Below, one piece after another: positions 9,083-18,056 of a stretch of DNA of 64,000 nt. The stretch's first letter is position 1; every line of letters starts with the position of its first letter. The DNA lies in assembly GCA_019187085.1 (NCBI GenBank), contig JABARS010000001.1, positions 124,001 to 188,000 of the forward strand, in the 5' to 3' direction. The translations under genes were made by a program, and so were the position numbers. This DNA is from Pseudorhodoplanes sp. (GTDB lineage Bacteria; Pseudomonadota; Alphaproteobacteria; Rhizobiales; Xanthobacteraceae). The notes beneath the pieces are model-generated. The model saw nothing but the letters and a program-made list of their open reading frames with translations, did not search any database and was not told the origin of the DNA.

Positions 9083-12000
9083 TTATGCCACCGGCCCAGG
9101 AATGGGCTCGATATCGACGAGGAACGCCTTGAATTCAGGCGTCTGCGCATTCGCGTCACCCACGGCCGGCGTCAGCGAATTCACCGGCGAAGCCTTCTTG
9201 GTTTCACCGATAAAGCCGAAGTTGAGCGGCAGACCGACCTGATGGACGGTCTTTCCGTCGATCTTCAGCGGCACAAGCCGCTTCGTGACGACAGCCTTCC
9301 CCTTCACCTGCCCGCGATTGGACCAGACCCGGACCATCTGTCCCGGCCTGATGCCCTTTTCTTTCGCGAGCTGTTCGGAGATTTCCACGAAGAATTCAGG
9401 CTGGGCAACGGCGTTCATGTGCACGCTCTTCGTCCAGTAGTGGAAGTGCTCCACCAGACGATAGGTCGTGCCGACGATGGGGAAGTCCTTGGCGGAACCG
9501 AAGACTTCCATGTCGCCCTTGAAGACACGCGCGACCGGATTGCCCCGAACCTTCGGGAACAGCGGGTTGGTAACCGGTGACTCAAACGGCTCGTAGTGGA
9601 CCGGGAGCGGGCCATCCGCCATGAAGCCGCGGGCGAACAGACGGGAGACGCCCTCGGGATTCATGATGAACGGACCAGTTCCGCGTTCCGGCGGGATGGT
9701 CGGAACGAAGTCCGGCACGTCCGCACCGGTCCAGCGTTCGCCGTTCCAGTACACATACTTCTTGGCATCGCTCCACGGCTTGCCCTGCGGGTCGGCCGAA
9801 GCGCGATTGTAGAGAATGCGGCGGTTTGCCGGCCAGCAGAAACCCCAGCTTCCGTAGACGTTCATCCCGGAGGGGTCGCTGTTGTCGCGACGCTGCGCCA
9901 TGTTGCCGTTCGGCCCGTAGATGCCGGTGTAGATCCACTGAACACCGTCGGTGGAGCCGTCATCACGCATTTCGCCAAAACTCGCGAGTTGCGAGCCGGC
10001 GGCACGCGTAACTTTGCCTTCGGCATCCTTCAGGTCCACGAGGGCCTTGCCGTTGAGCTCCTTCAGAACCTCTTCGGAAGACGGATGCGTCGGGTCCTTG
10101 TAGTTCCAGTCGACGGCGAGGAACGGCTCTGCGCCCTTGCCGCCATCCTTCTCGTACAGCTTCTTGAGCCGCAGATAGAGGTCAGCGAGAATCTCGATGT
10201 CCCTCCTCGACTCTCCGTACGGGTCGGCCGCCTTCCATTTCCACTGGATGTTGCGGCTCGAGTTCGTGAAGCTTCCGTCCTCCTCGACGAACGAGGTGAC
10301 CGGCAGCATGAACACCTCGGTCTGAATCTTGGAAGGATCGACGTCGTTGAACTCGCCGTGATTCTCCCAGAAACGGACCGTATCGGTCTCGATCGGGTCC
10401 ATGCTGACCAGGAACTTCAGCTTCGACAGTGCGGCAACGGTCTTGGCCTTGTAGGCGACCGACATCAGCGGGTTGAACCCCTGGCACAGAAGGCCGGTGG
10501 TCTTGCCCTGATGCATCACCTCGAACATGCGCAAGACGTCATAGGCAACGTCGAGCTTCGGCATCCATTGATAGCCGAACTCGTTTTCTTTCGTCGCCTT
10601 CTCGCCGTACAGGCTCTTGAGGAAGCTCACATAGAACTTCCGGTAGTTCTGCCAGTAGCTGGTCTGGTTTGCCTGCAGCGGCTTGAAGGTCCGCTTGCCC
10701 AGATGCGACTCGAGCGTGGGCTCGCTGTCGGTCGGCATTGCCAGATAGCCCGGCAAGGACGCCGTCAGCGTTCCGATGTCGGTGATGCCCTGCACGTTCG
10801 CGTGACCGCGAAGCGCGTTGATGCCACCACCCGGCACGCCGATATTGCCCAGCAGCAACTGGATCATGGCCGCCGAACGGATGTTCTGAGCGCCGTGCGA
10901 ATGCTGCGTCCAGCCGAGCGCGTACATGATCGTCATCGAACGATCACCCGTCGCGGTCGACGCCGCCATTTCGCAGACCTTCAGGAACTTGTCCTTCGGA
11001 GTGCCGCTGACGCGCTCCACCGTCTCCGGCGTGTACTGCGCATAGTGCTTCTTCATCAGCTGGTACACGCAGCGCGGATGGGCCAACGTCTCGTCGCGCA
11101 CGGCAAAGCCGTCCGGACCGATTTCGTATTCCCACGAGCTGCGATCGTAGGTGCGCTTGCTCTCGTCGTAGCCGGTGAAGAGTCCTTCGTTGAAGCCGAA
11201 GCCCTCTTTCACGATGTAGGAGATGTTCGTGTAGTTCTTGACATACTCGCGCTGGATCTTGTCGTTCGTCAGCAGATAGTTGATGACGCCCGACAGGAAC
11301 GCGATGTCGCTGCCCGCCCGGATGGGCGCATAGTGATCCGAGACAGCCGCCGACCGCGTGAACCGCGGATCGACCACCATCAGCTTCGCACCACGCTCAG
11401 CTTTCGCTTCCGTGACCCACTTGAAGCCGCAGGGGTGAGCCTCTGCAGCGTTACCACCCATGATCCAGACGACATCAGCGTTCTTGATGTCCGTCCAGTT
11501 GTTGGTCATTGCACCGCGACCGAATGTTGGGCCCAAACTGGACACCGTCGGTCCGTGTCATATCCTTGCTTGGTTCTCGATCTGCAGCATCCCCAGACCG
11601 CGAGCCACCTTCCAGGTGATCCAGCCGGTCTCGTTGGTGCAGGAGCTGCCCGAGAGGAAAGCCATGGTCGGCCAGCGATTGACGGTCACGCCGTCCTTGT
11701 TCTTGTCGATGAAGTTCGCGTCGCGGTCTTCCTTCATGAGCTTCGCGATGCGTTCCATTGCGAAGTCCCAGGTGACCTGCTCGAACCTGTTCGAACCCGG
11801 CTTGCGATACATCGGGTTCTTAACGCGCGTCTTGGCGCGGATATAGTCCAGCGCGCCGGCGCCCTTCGGACAAAGTGTCCCGCGATTGACCGGATTGTCG
11901 GCGTCGCCCTCGATATGGGTGACTTCGAGCTTGCCGGCTTTATTCTCGGCCGAGAAGACAAGCATACCGCAGCACACTGCACAGTATGGGCAGCTGCTGC

Positions 12001-12151
12001 GTGCTTCCTTGGTGCGCGCGAGTTTGAATGGCCGGATTGACGCTGCGTGTGCCGCTTCGATTTCACCAAATCCAAGCGATCCGAGCGTTGTCCCTGCCAA
12101 ACCCGCGCTGGCGCCCTTCATAAAAGAGCGCCGCGAGAGCTCCATATTCAT
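9083..12151 (-). CDS. fdoG: Formate dehydrogenase alpha subunit, selenocysteine-containing
   Basis: The catalytic Mo/W-bis-MGD subunit, oxidising formate to CO2, about 1022 residues. I chose the ATG at 12151: a GAGGA ribosome-binding site lies just upstream, and the product then begins with a Tat signal (SRRSFMKG) cleaved after [12 protein letters not shown] binds the proximal 4Fe-4S cluster. At 11560-11558 an in-frame TGA lies in the context [24 protein letters not shown], the exact Sec position of E. coli FdnG. The frame continues to 9083. A gene finder would split it into two ORFs; it is one selenoprotein gene. It heads the operon. Confidence 0.97.
11518..11560 (-). promoter_or_regulatory. 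SECIS-like hairpin after the fdoG UGA
   Basis: Directly after the Sec UGA (11560-11558) the minus strand folds into a lower stem GACCGA/TCGGTC (11553-11548 with 11523-11518). An upper stem follows, GG-U-GUCC pairing with GGGCCC around an AGUUU loop. It has a single bulged U and a GU in the loop at the same distance from UGA as in E. coli fdnG. These are the features recognised by the SelB winged-helix domain. Pairing was worked out by eye. Confidence 0.8.
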
Positions 12152-12504
12152 AGAGGCATTCCTCGATTGGCCCCCAACGGGGGACAGCCCGAACATAAAG
12201 TTCGTCATCGAAGACTATTTTTGGGTTATTCTAAAGTCAAACTCCGTGGCCCGTTCATATCGCCGCACAACGTCGTGAAACACGCGTCATCGCGGGTTTC
12301 TGCGACACGCGCGCGCACCGGAAACGAGACTGTGAACGGAGTTGATGAAGCTACCAAAATTGTGCGATCGCAAATTTCTATTATGCAATGCAACATTTCC
12401 TGCACCGGAACATGCGATTTCATGTCCCGGTAGGCCGCCGGGCGCTCACGAAGAATCGTCTTGACGCATTTGCCTGTGACCTTTCCTATGGCCTCGTGCC
12501 GACA
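12152..12504. other. Divergent intergenic region, fdoG / thioredoxin-like gene
   Basis: These 353 bases separate the two divergent units and should hold the promoter of the formate dehydrogenase operon. Visible elements are an A/T-rich stretch at about 12219-12245 and a perfect 10-bp palindrome TGCGATCGCA at 12363-12372. I see no convincing FNR or sigma-54 site and no small gene that I can support. Confidence 0.4.
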
Positions 12505-13184
12505 ATGGCCGCTCCCGAGGTCCGGGGCCGACATCTCCAACGCACGCGTACCGGTGCACGGCGCTACCGACAGAGCGTGCTTGTCCGTTTCGCTGCATCA
12601 CTGGTTACATTTGCAACTATTTCCGTCAGTGCGCAGACCGTTTCCACCAATCCGGCTGCATCGGCGCCGGCCGGCGATCCACACGATCTGCTGAAAATAT
12701 TTTCCGGCAGCCATCGGCCGGATTTCACGCTTCCCGACATCGCGGGCGCAAAACGTTCGCTTGCCGGCTACCGGGGTCGCCCGGTGCTGGTGCATTTCTT
12801 CGCGACTTGGTGCGAGCCCTGCCGGCCCGAGATGGCGGCACTCGAACGCTTCAACGCGCAACACAGCAATGCCGCAATACATATCGTCGCGATTTCGGTC
12901 GCCGAGCCGGACGGGCGCGTGCAGCGGTTCTTCGAAAAGTCGCCGGTCAGCTTCCGATTCTCCTCGATCGCGACCGCGCGATCGCAAAGTCCTGGAACGT
13001 CCAGACCCTTCCCACCTCCTATCTGCTCGATGCGAACCTGACGCCGCGTCTGTTTGTCGAGCAGGACCTGGAATGGGATCGGCTCGATTTTCCGAAACTT
13101 CTTCAGACTCTCAAAGCCAGAGCAACTGCGGGCACGGCCGCGCCGCGCCCGCAGCGAACCAAACCAACTCAAACGGGAGGATAA
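12505..13184 (+). pseudogene. TlpA-like thioredoxin, frameshifted
   Basis: The first part encodes a signal-peptide-like segment (VLVRFAASLVTFATISVSAQ) and a TlpA/redoxin domain with HRPDFTLPDIAG and the active site FFATWCEPCRPEM. After FFEKSPVSF at about 12954 the frame is lost. The homologous remainder (PILLDRDRAIAKSWNVQTLP, with the cis-Pro loop LPTSYLLD) continues in the next frame to the stop at 13184. One missing C in the run at 12954-12955 explains this. Either the gene is broken or there is a sequencing error. The start is uncertain (ATG 12505 or GTG 12577). A functional copy would be a periplasmic thiol-disulfide protein co-transcribed with the next gene. Confidence 0.75.
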
Positions 13185-13185
13185 G

Positions 13186-14292
13186 ATGAAAATCGACAGA
13201 CGCGATCTGCTCAAAGCCGGCGCCGCTTTTTCCGCCGTCGCGACACTGCCGCGCGGCGCGTTCGCACAGGCGGCGACCTTCGCGCCCAAACCGGGCGGCT
13301 GGAAGAATTTCCAGATCACCACCAAGCTCGAAATCGCCAACCCGAAGGGCAAGGTGCAGGCCTGGATTCCGGTCCCTTCGGTCAACGAGGCCGGCTGGTT
13401 CAAGTCCGGCGCATCGAAATGGACAACGAACGCGAAGACGGCTGCACTGAAGACGGATCCGAAATACAAGGCCGCCTTCGTCCATGCGCAGTGGGACGAA
13501 TCGGAAAAGGCTCCGGCGATCGAAATCGTCAGCCAGATTTCGGCGCAGGACCGCGCGATCGACCTTTCGAAGCCCGTCAAGGCGCAGGCTTTGTCCGACG
13601 CCGACCGCAAGCTCTATACCGGTTCGACCGCGCTCATCCCGGTCGACGGGATCGTGAAACAGACGTCGGACAAGATCGTCGGAGGCGCGAAGGGCGACAT
13701 CGAAAAAGCCCGCAAAATCTACGACTGGGTGGTCGAGAACAGCGCGCGCAACCCGAAGACCCGCGGCTGCGGCATTGGCGACGTCGCCGCCATGCTCAAA
13801 TCCGGCGACCTGACCGGCAAATGCGCCGACCTGAACGCGCTCTATGTCGGCCTCGCGCGTGCCGCCGGCCTGCCGGCGCGCGACGTGTATGGCGTGCGCG
13901 TGGCGCCCTCGAAGTTCGGCTACAAGAGCCTCGGCGCCGGCACCGCCAACATCACCAAGGCGCAGCATTGCCGCGCTGAAGTCTACCTGGCCGGCTTCGG
14001 CTGGGTGCCGGTCGATCCGGCCGACGTCCGCAAGGTCATCCTCGAGGAGCCGCCGGCGAATCTGCAGATGAACGATCCGAAAGTGGTCGCCGCGCGTTCC
14101 GTCCTGCTCGGGTCGTGGGAGGGCAACTGGCTCGCCTACAACTTTGCGCACGACATCGCGCTGCCGGGGTCGGCCGGACCGAAGCTCGAGTTCCTGATGT
14201 ATCCGCAGGCCGAAGTCGCATCGGTTCGCCTCGACTGCCTCGATCCGGACAACTTCAGGTACACGCTCACCTCGCAGGAAATTTCCGTCTGA
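13186..14292 (+). CDS. Tat-exported transglutaminase-like protein
   Basis: The 368-residue product starts at ATG 13186 with a GGGAGG ribosome-binding site 6 nt before it. The N-terminus MKIDRRDLLKAGAAFSAVAT is a twin-arginine signal, cleaved near AFAQA. The second half is a transglutaminase-like core: Cys in LTGKCADLNALYVGLARAAG, His in KAQHCRAEVYL, and Asp in WVPVDPADVRK, the Cys-His-Asp triad order. Such bacterial domains act as proteases or amidases as often as cross-linkers. It begins 2 nt after the frameshifted thioredoxin gene. A link to formate dehydrogenase is positional only. Confidence 0.85.
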   Translation: MKIDRRDLLKAGAAFSAVATLPRGAFAQAATFAPKPGGWKNFQITTKLEIANPKGKVQAWIPVPSVNEAGWFKSGASKWTTNAKTAALKTDPKYKAAFVHAQWDESEKAPAIEIVSQISAQDRAIDLSKPVKAQALSDADRKLYTGSTALIPVDGIVKQTSDKIVGGAKGDIEKARKIYDWVVENSARNPKTRGCGIGDVAAMLKSGDLTGKCADLNALYVGLARAAGLPARDVYGVRVAPSKFGYKSLGAGTANITKAQHCRAEVYLAGFGWVPVDPADVRKVILEEPPANLQMNDPKVVAARSVLLGSWEGNWLAYNFAHDIALPGSAGPKLEFLMYPQAEVASVRLDCLDPDNFRYTLTSQEISV

Positions 14293-14313
14293 TCCTGCGA
14301 CCATGAAAAACGA

Positions 14314-14343
14314 CGGTGGAGGCGGCCGACGCCGCCTCCACCG
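14314..14343 (+). terminator. 13-bp perfect hairpin after the transglutaminase-like gene
   Basis: CGGTGGAGGCGGC and GCCGCCTCCACCG pair perfectly around CGAC. An A-run precedes it on the plus strand, and no clear T-run follows. It lies between the transglutaminase-like gene and the cysteine desulfurase, so it may attenuate read-through into the latter. Confidence 0.55.
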
Positions 14344-14401
14344 CCGGCTTGATAGAGATGTGCAGTTCGCCCGGGCTGCCGGGCATCCTTCCAGGTGAGC
14401 A

Positions 14402-15580
14402 ATGCAGCCGATCTATCTCGACTATAACGCGACGACGCCGGTCGACCCCGCTGTCGTCGAGGCCATGCTGCCCTTTCTGCACACGAATTTCGGCAACCCC
14501 TCTTCCGCGCATGCGCCCGGGCATGTCGCGCGCGATGCGATCGAGACCGCGCGCGCCCAGGTCGCCGGCCTGATCGGAGCGAACGCCGACGAGATCATCT
14601 TCACAAGCGGAGGCACCGAGGCGAGCAATATGGCGATCGCGGGCGCGGCGAGCCGCGAGTCCGGGCGGCGCGTCATCGTCACCACCGCCATCGAGCATCC
14701 GGCGACCGAGGCGACCTGCGCGGCGATGGAGCAGCGAGGCTATTCGGTGCGCCGCATCGCGCCGCGCGCGGACGGCCGCGTCGATCCCGCCACGATGACC
14801 GCGGCCATCGGCGCAGACACCGCGCTTGTGAGCGTCATCCATGCGCAGAACGAGATCGGCACGCTGCAACCGGTCACCGAAATCGCCGCCGCGGCACGGC
14901 GTCACGGCGCACTCATGCATGCCGATGCGGCGCAATCGCTCGGCAAGATCAAGGTCGACGTGCGTACGATGGGCGTCGACCTCCTGTCGATCGCCGGCCA
15001 TAAGCTCTATGCGCCCAAGGGCATCGGCGCACTCTACGCGCGGCGCGGCGTGCAACTGCAGCCGATCCTGTTCGGCGCCGGACAGGAGCACGGACGCCGG
15101 CCCGGAACGGAGAATGTCGCCGGCATCGTCGCGCTCGGGCGCGCCTGCGTGCTTGCGGCTGAGCATCTTCAGCACGAGCAAGGACGGCTCGCACACTTGC
15201 GCGACCGGCTGCTCGCCGGCCTGCAGCAGGAAATTCCCGGCCTGAAACTCGCCGGACACCCGACCGACCGGCTTCCCAATACGCTCAATGTCCTGTTTCC
15301 CGGCGTGTCCGGGCGCGTGCTGCTGCAGAATTGCCCGCATGTCCTGGCGTCGACCGGCTCCGCCTGCCATGCCGACCGCGAAGACCCTTCAGCGATCCTG
15401 CTGGCAATGGGCATTCCCGCCGAGGAGGCGCTCGGCGCGGTGCGCCTCTCGCTCGGACGCTATGTCGCCGACGGCGATATTGCGGGAGCCGTCGCGAACC
15501 TCGTTTCGGCCTGGCGCCCCACCGCGCAGACCAACCCGGCCAACAAGCCGGCCCAAAAGCCGGTCAAGGCTAGCGCTTGA
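14402..15580 (+). CDS. NifS/IscS-type cysteine desulfurase (possible selenium donor)
   Basis: A PLP enzyme of 392 residues. YLDYNATTPV opens the fold, the PLP lysine is Lys201 in SIAGHKLYAPKG, and the catalytic Cys322 is in ASTGSACH, on a loop like that of group-I NifS. These proteins take sulfur from cysteine, and several also release selenium from selenocysteine. Its place between the formate dehydrogenase genes and selD, away from any isc/suf genes, points to selenium delivery to SelD or sulfuration of the formate dehydrogenase cofactor (as IscS does via FdhD). This is inference. Its 3' end overlaps a convergent small gene by 11 nt. Confidence 0.92.
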   Translation: MQPIYLDYNATTPVDPAVVEAMLPFLHTNFGNPSSAHAPGHVARDAIETARAQVAGLIGANADEIIFTSGGTEASNMAIAGAASRESGRRVIVTTAIEHPATEATCAAMEQRGYSVRRIAPRADGRVDPATMTAAIGADTALVSVIHAQNEIGTLQPVTEIAAAARRHGALMHADAAQSLGKIKVDVRTMGVDLLSIAGHKLYAPKGIGALYARRGVQLQPILFGAGQEHGRRPGTENVAGIVALGRACVLAAEHLQHEQGRLAHLRDRLLAGLQQEIPGLKLAGHPTDRLPNTLNVLFPGVSGRVLLQNCPHVLASTGSACHADREDPSAILLAMGIPAEEALGAVRLSLGRYVADGDIAGAVANLVSAWRPTAQTNPANKPAQKPVKASA

Positions 15581-15866
15581 GATCCGATGGAGGGACGTCG
15601 AGCCGTGGTGTCGAGGCTCCGCCCGTCGTCTCCGCCTCGCGTTTTGTCTGGCCGCTGCCGGCATGCGGTTCGTTGTTCTGGACTTCGCCGCTCTCCGGCT
15701 TTCCCGTCTGCACATCGTGGCCGGACGCATGCGAGGAATCGGCCGGCGCGGATTGCTGGGCCGGCGGCGGCTGCTCGCCGGATACCGGCTTATCCTGCGC
15801 CAGCGCCGCGCCGCCGGCGACAATCACGGCGGCGGCAACGATCGAAAGCAATAGACGGGCTGTCAT
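15570..15866 (-). CDS. Small secreted protein of unknown function
   Basis: A 98-residue product. The N-terminus MTARLLLSIVAAAVIVAGGAALAQ is a clear signal peptide with an ALAQ cleavage site. The remainder is low-complexity and rich in Pro, Ser, Gly, Glu and Gln, with no cysteines, so it is probably disordered in the periplasm. It is convergent with the cysteine desulfurase gene (11-nt overlap). The signal peptide supports it being real; no family recognised. Confidence 0.6.
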   Translation of the reverse strand: MTARLLLSIVAAAVIVAGGAALAQDKPVSGEQPPPAQQSAPADSSHASGHDVQTGKPESGEVQNNEPHAGSGQTKREAETTGGASTPRLDVPPSDLKR

Positions 15867-16000
15867 GGATGGCTCCTGTCACAAGGCAAATCACGTGGTA
15901 GATCACGTGCGGCGGCCGTCGCCGGCTCTGTTCCAACGCATGAGCCGGCGAGCTGTTCCATGCGCGGCGCCATCCGAAATTCCACGAGGAGACCGGAGCC

Positions 16001-17047
16001 ATGAATATCCCGCAAGTTCGACTGACAAGCCTCGCGCATGGCGGCGGCTGCGGATGCAAGCTCGCGCCCTCCGTGCTTCAGGACCTGCTCTCGGCGATCC
16101 CGCGAAATAATGTGTATTCACAATTGCTGGTCGGCACCGAGACCTCCGACGACGCCGCCGTCTGGCAACTCGACGACAAGACCTGCATCATCGCAACCAC
16201 CGACTTTTTCATGCCGATGGTCGACGATCCGTTCGACTTCGGCCGGATCGCGGCGACCAACGCGATCTCCGACATCTATGCGATGGGCGGCCGGCCGGTC
16301 ATGGCGCTGGCGATCCTCGGCATGCCGGTCGACAAGATCGCGCCCGCGCAGGTGCGCCGCATCCTCGAAGGCGGTACTCATGTCTGCACGGCCGCCGGTA
16401 TCCCGGTGGCCGGCGGGCATTCGATCGACTGTCCCGAGCCGATCTACGGCCTCGCCGTCATCGGCATCTGCAGCCCGCAGGAACTGCGCCGCAACGCCGA
16501 CGCCAGAGCCGGCGACGCGATCATCCTCACCAAGCCGCTCGGCGTCGGCATCTATTCGGCGGCGATCAAGAAAGACGCGCTGGCGCAGGCCGGCTATGCC
16601 GACCTGATCGCGACCACGACGCTGCTCAATCGCGTCGGCGCGGAACTGGCGAAAATGCCGGACGTGCATGCCATCACCGACGTCACCGGCTTCGGCCTGC
16701 TCGGTCACGGCCTGGAGATGGCGCGCGGCTCGGGGCTTTCGCTGCGCATCCGGCTCGACGACGTGCCGCTGCTGCCGGAGGCGGCAACGCTGGCGCAGAA
16801 CGGCTTCGTCACCGGCGCCTCGCACCGCAACTTCGCGAGCTACGGCGCGAGCGCGACGCTGCCGCACGACCTGCCGGAATGGCGCCGGCATCTCCTGACC
16901 GATCCGCAGACCTCGGGCGGACTGCTGGCCGCCTGCGCGCCCGACAAGGCGGCCTCGATCGCGCAATTCATCCGCGACGCCGGCTATCCGGCCGCGCGCA
17001 TCATCGGCCGTGCCGAAGCGGGACCGGCGACGATCGCGTTTAAATAG
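16001..17047 (+). CDS. selD: Selenophosphate synthase SelD
   Basis: Makes selenophosphate from selenide and ATP, the selenium donor for SelA. It is 348 residues, the normal length. The N-terminal motif [11 protein letters not shown] places Cys17, Cys19 and Lys20 exactly as in E. coli SelD; this copy uses Cys, not Sec, in the active site. [11 protein letters not shown] and [19 protein letters not shown] are the ATP/Mg-binding blocks, and [10 protein letters not shown] and DPQTSGGLL follow. An AGGAGA ribosome-binding site precedes ATG 16001. A plain SelD with no fused rhodanese or NADH dehydrogenase. Confidence 0.97.
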   Translation: MNIPQVRLTSLAHGGGCGCKLAPSVLQDLLSAIPRNNVYSQLLVGTETSDDAAVWQLDDKTCIIATTDFFMPMVDDPFDFGRIAATNAISDIYAMGGRPVMALAILGMPVDKIAPAQVRRILEGGTHVCTAAGIPVAGGHSIDCPEPIYGLAVIGICSPQELRRNADARAGDAIILTKPLGVGIYSAAIKKDALAQAGYADLIATTTLLNRVGAELAKMPDVHAITDVTGFGLLGHGLEMARGSGLSLRIRLDDVPLLPEAATLAQNGFVTGASHRNFASYGASATLPHDLPEWRRHLLTDPQTSGGLLAACAPDKAASIAQFIRDAGYPAARIIGRAEAGPATIAFK

Positions 17048-17077
17048 CGGTGGGTGAACCCGCACCGCAAACGAAGA

Positions 17078-17380
17078 TCACACCGCCAGATACTTCTCGT
17101 GGACGTCCCGCGACTCGCGGAACGCCACAATGCTCCCGTCATAGGCGACCGAGCCCTTTTCGATCACATAGACGCGATCGGTGATCCGGTCGGCGAAATG
17201 GATATTCTGCTCCGAGAGCAATATCGAAAGCCCGGATTGCTTGAGACGCAGTATGGCCTCGCCCATGGTTTCGACGAGCCGCGGCGCGAGGCCTTCGGAG
17301 GGCTCGTCCAGCAGCAGCAAGGTCGGATTGCCCATCAATGTCCTGGCGATCGTGAGCATCTGCTGCTCGCCGCAGGTCCA
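17078..17380 (-). pseudogene. LivF-type ABC transporter ATPase, 5'-truncated
   Basis: Only the C-terminal 100 or so residues of a branched-chain amino acid-type ATPase remain, of about 235 in the family. They start inside the ABC signature (CGEQQMLTIARTLMGNP) and continue through Walker B (LLLLDEPSEGLAP), the Q/H-loop (ILLSEQN) and the usual end (DVHEKYLAV). The Walker A half is absent. The break at about 17380 abuts the degenerate repeat tract. No other liv genes are in the window, so this is a rearrangement scar. Confidence 0.85.
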
Positions 17381-17402
17381 CAGGCAATGTAGGAGATGAC
17401 CC

Positions 17403-17612
17403 TAAGAATTCGACTTGGCCTTCAAGAGTTCGACTTGGTCTTCAAGAGGAAGCGTGGTCTTCGACGAAGAGGGCCGGCGAGCGGGACGCGACGGGCGGGC
17501 AACGCAGGGCGTGGTTCTAAGAACGGGGCTTTGGCCTTTAGGAACAGGATGTGGCCTTAAGAATTGGATTTGGCCTTCAAGAAGAAGTGCGGCCTTCAAT
17601 AAAGAGGGCGGG
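17403..17612 (+). repeat. Degenerate repeat of about 20 nt (TTGGCCTTCAAGAA type)
   Basis: Repeated units such as AAGAATTCGACTTGGCCTTC, AAGAGTTCGACTTGGTCTTC, AAGAACGGGGCTTTGGCCTT and AAGAATTGGATTTGGCCTTC occur in two blocks (about 17403-17500 and 17519-17612). Each block ends in a similar aaagagggc(g)ggc stretch. The whole therefore looks like an old duplication of a repeat cluster. The rest of the gap up to tRNA-Phe (17613-17819) shows no gene I can support. Confidence 0.6.
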
Positions 17613-17819
17613 CAAAGAGGGTCGGCGGGCTGCAGCACTGGCCTTTGGATCGGACAAGGAACGGGGTGTCGGCGTGCTCGCTTGTGACCCCTCCACGCCG
17701 GTGCGCCGGCATTAATCGGGGCCGATTTGACGGCAATTTCAGAGCCTTCTGGACAGGGCGGCAGCGGGCCTTTATAACGCCCGCGCTCTCCTTCGGCCCC
17801 CGCTCGCGGGGCCCACGGC

Positions 17820-17895
17820 GCCCAGGTAGCTCAGTTGGTAGAGCATGCGATTGAAAATCGCAGTGTCGGTGGTTCGATTCCGCCCCTGGGCACCA
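17820..17895 (+). tRNA. tRNA-Phe (anticodon GAA)
   Basis: A 76-nt cloverleaf with encoded CCA. The acceptor GCCCAGG pairs with CCTGGGC, the anticodon stem GCGATT/AATCGC encloses GAA, and the T-arm is GGTGGTTCGATTCCGCC. Its 3' end is the attachment site of the decayed integrative element that follows: a near-copy of the last 20 nt or so recurs at 19585-19604. Confidence 0.97.
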
Positions 17896-17897
17896 TT
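17878..17897 (+). repeat. attL-like repeat (3' end of tRNA-Phe)
   Basis: TTCCGCCCCTGGGCACCATT spans the tRNA 3' end. It recurs with one G missing at 19586-19604, and both copies are followed at similar distance by CTCATCGAA. This marks the left end of a tRNA-targeting element. Confidence 0.75.
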
Positions 17898-18006
17898 ACA
17901 TTTTTGCATAGCTCCTCATCGAAGCTCATTCAAAAATAATTTCATACACTTAGCCGAAGTCGGCGGCGCATAGCGACACACTGGAACACGCCCTTACGCC
18001 TCAAAA

Positions 18007-18056
18007 TGCGGGTAGGAAACGGGTAGAATGCGGGCCTCAACGGAGTCCTACCCGCA
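18007..18056 (+). promoter_or_regulatory. Inverted/direct GGGTAG repeats before the integrase
   Basis: TGCGGGTAGGA (18007-18017) and TCCTACCCGCA (18046-18056) form a perfect 11-bp inverted repeat, with a further GGGTAG at 18021 between them. The second arm runs up to the integrase ATG. A close copy of the left part occurs at 19717-19738. These could be integrase arm sites or an autoregulatory operator. Confidence 0.5.

Noticed and set aside
11558..11560. Premature stop or frameshift in fdoG
   Set aside because: It is TGA at the exact Sec position, followed by a SECIS-like hairpin, with selA, selB, selC and selD in the window.
9596..12040. Plus-strand open frame of 814 codons opposite fdoG
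   Set aside because: Shadow of the formate dehydrogenase gene; the minus-strand product is recognisable along its whole length, including across the UGA.
17402..17638. Small minus-strand protein over the degenerate repeats
   Set aside because: The reading frame is simply translated repeat units; no start signal.
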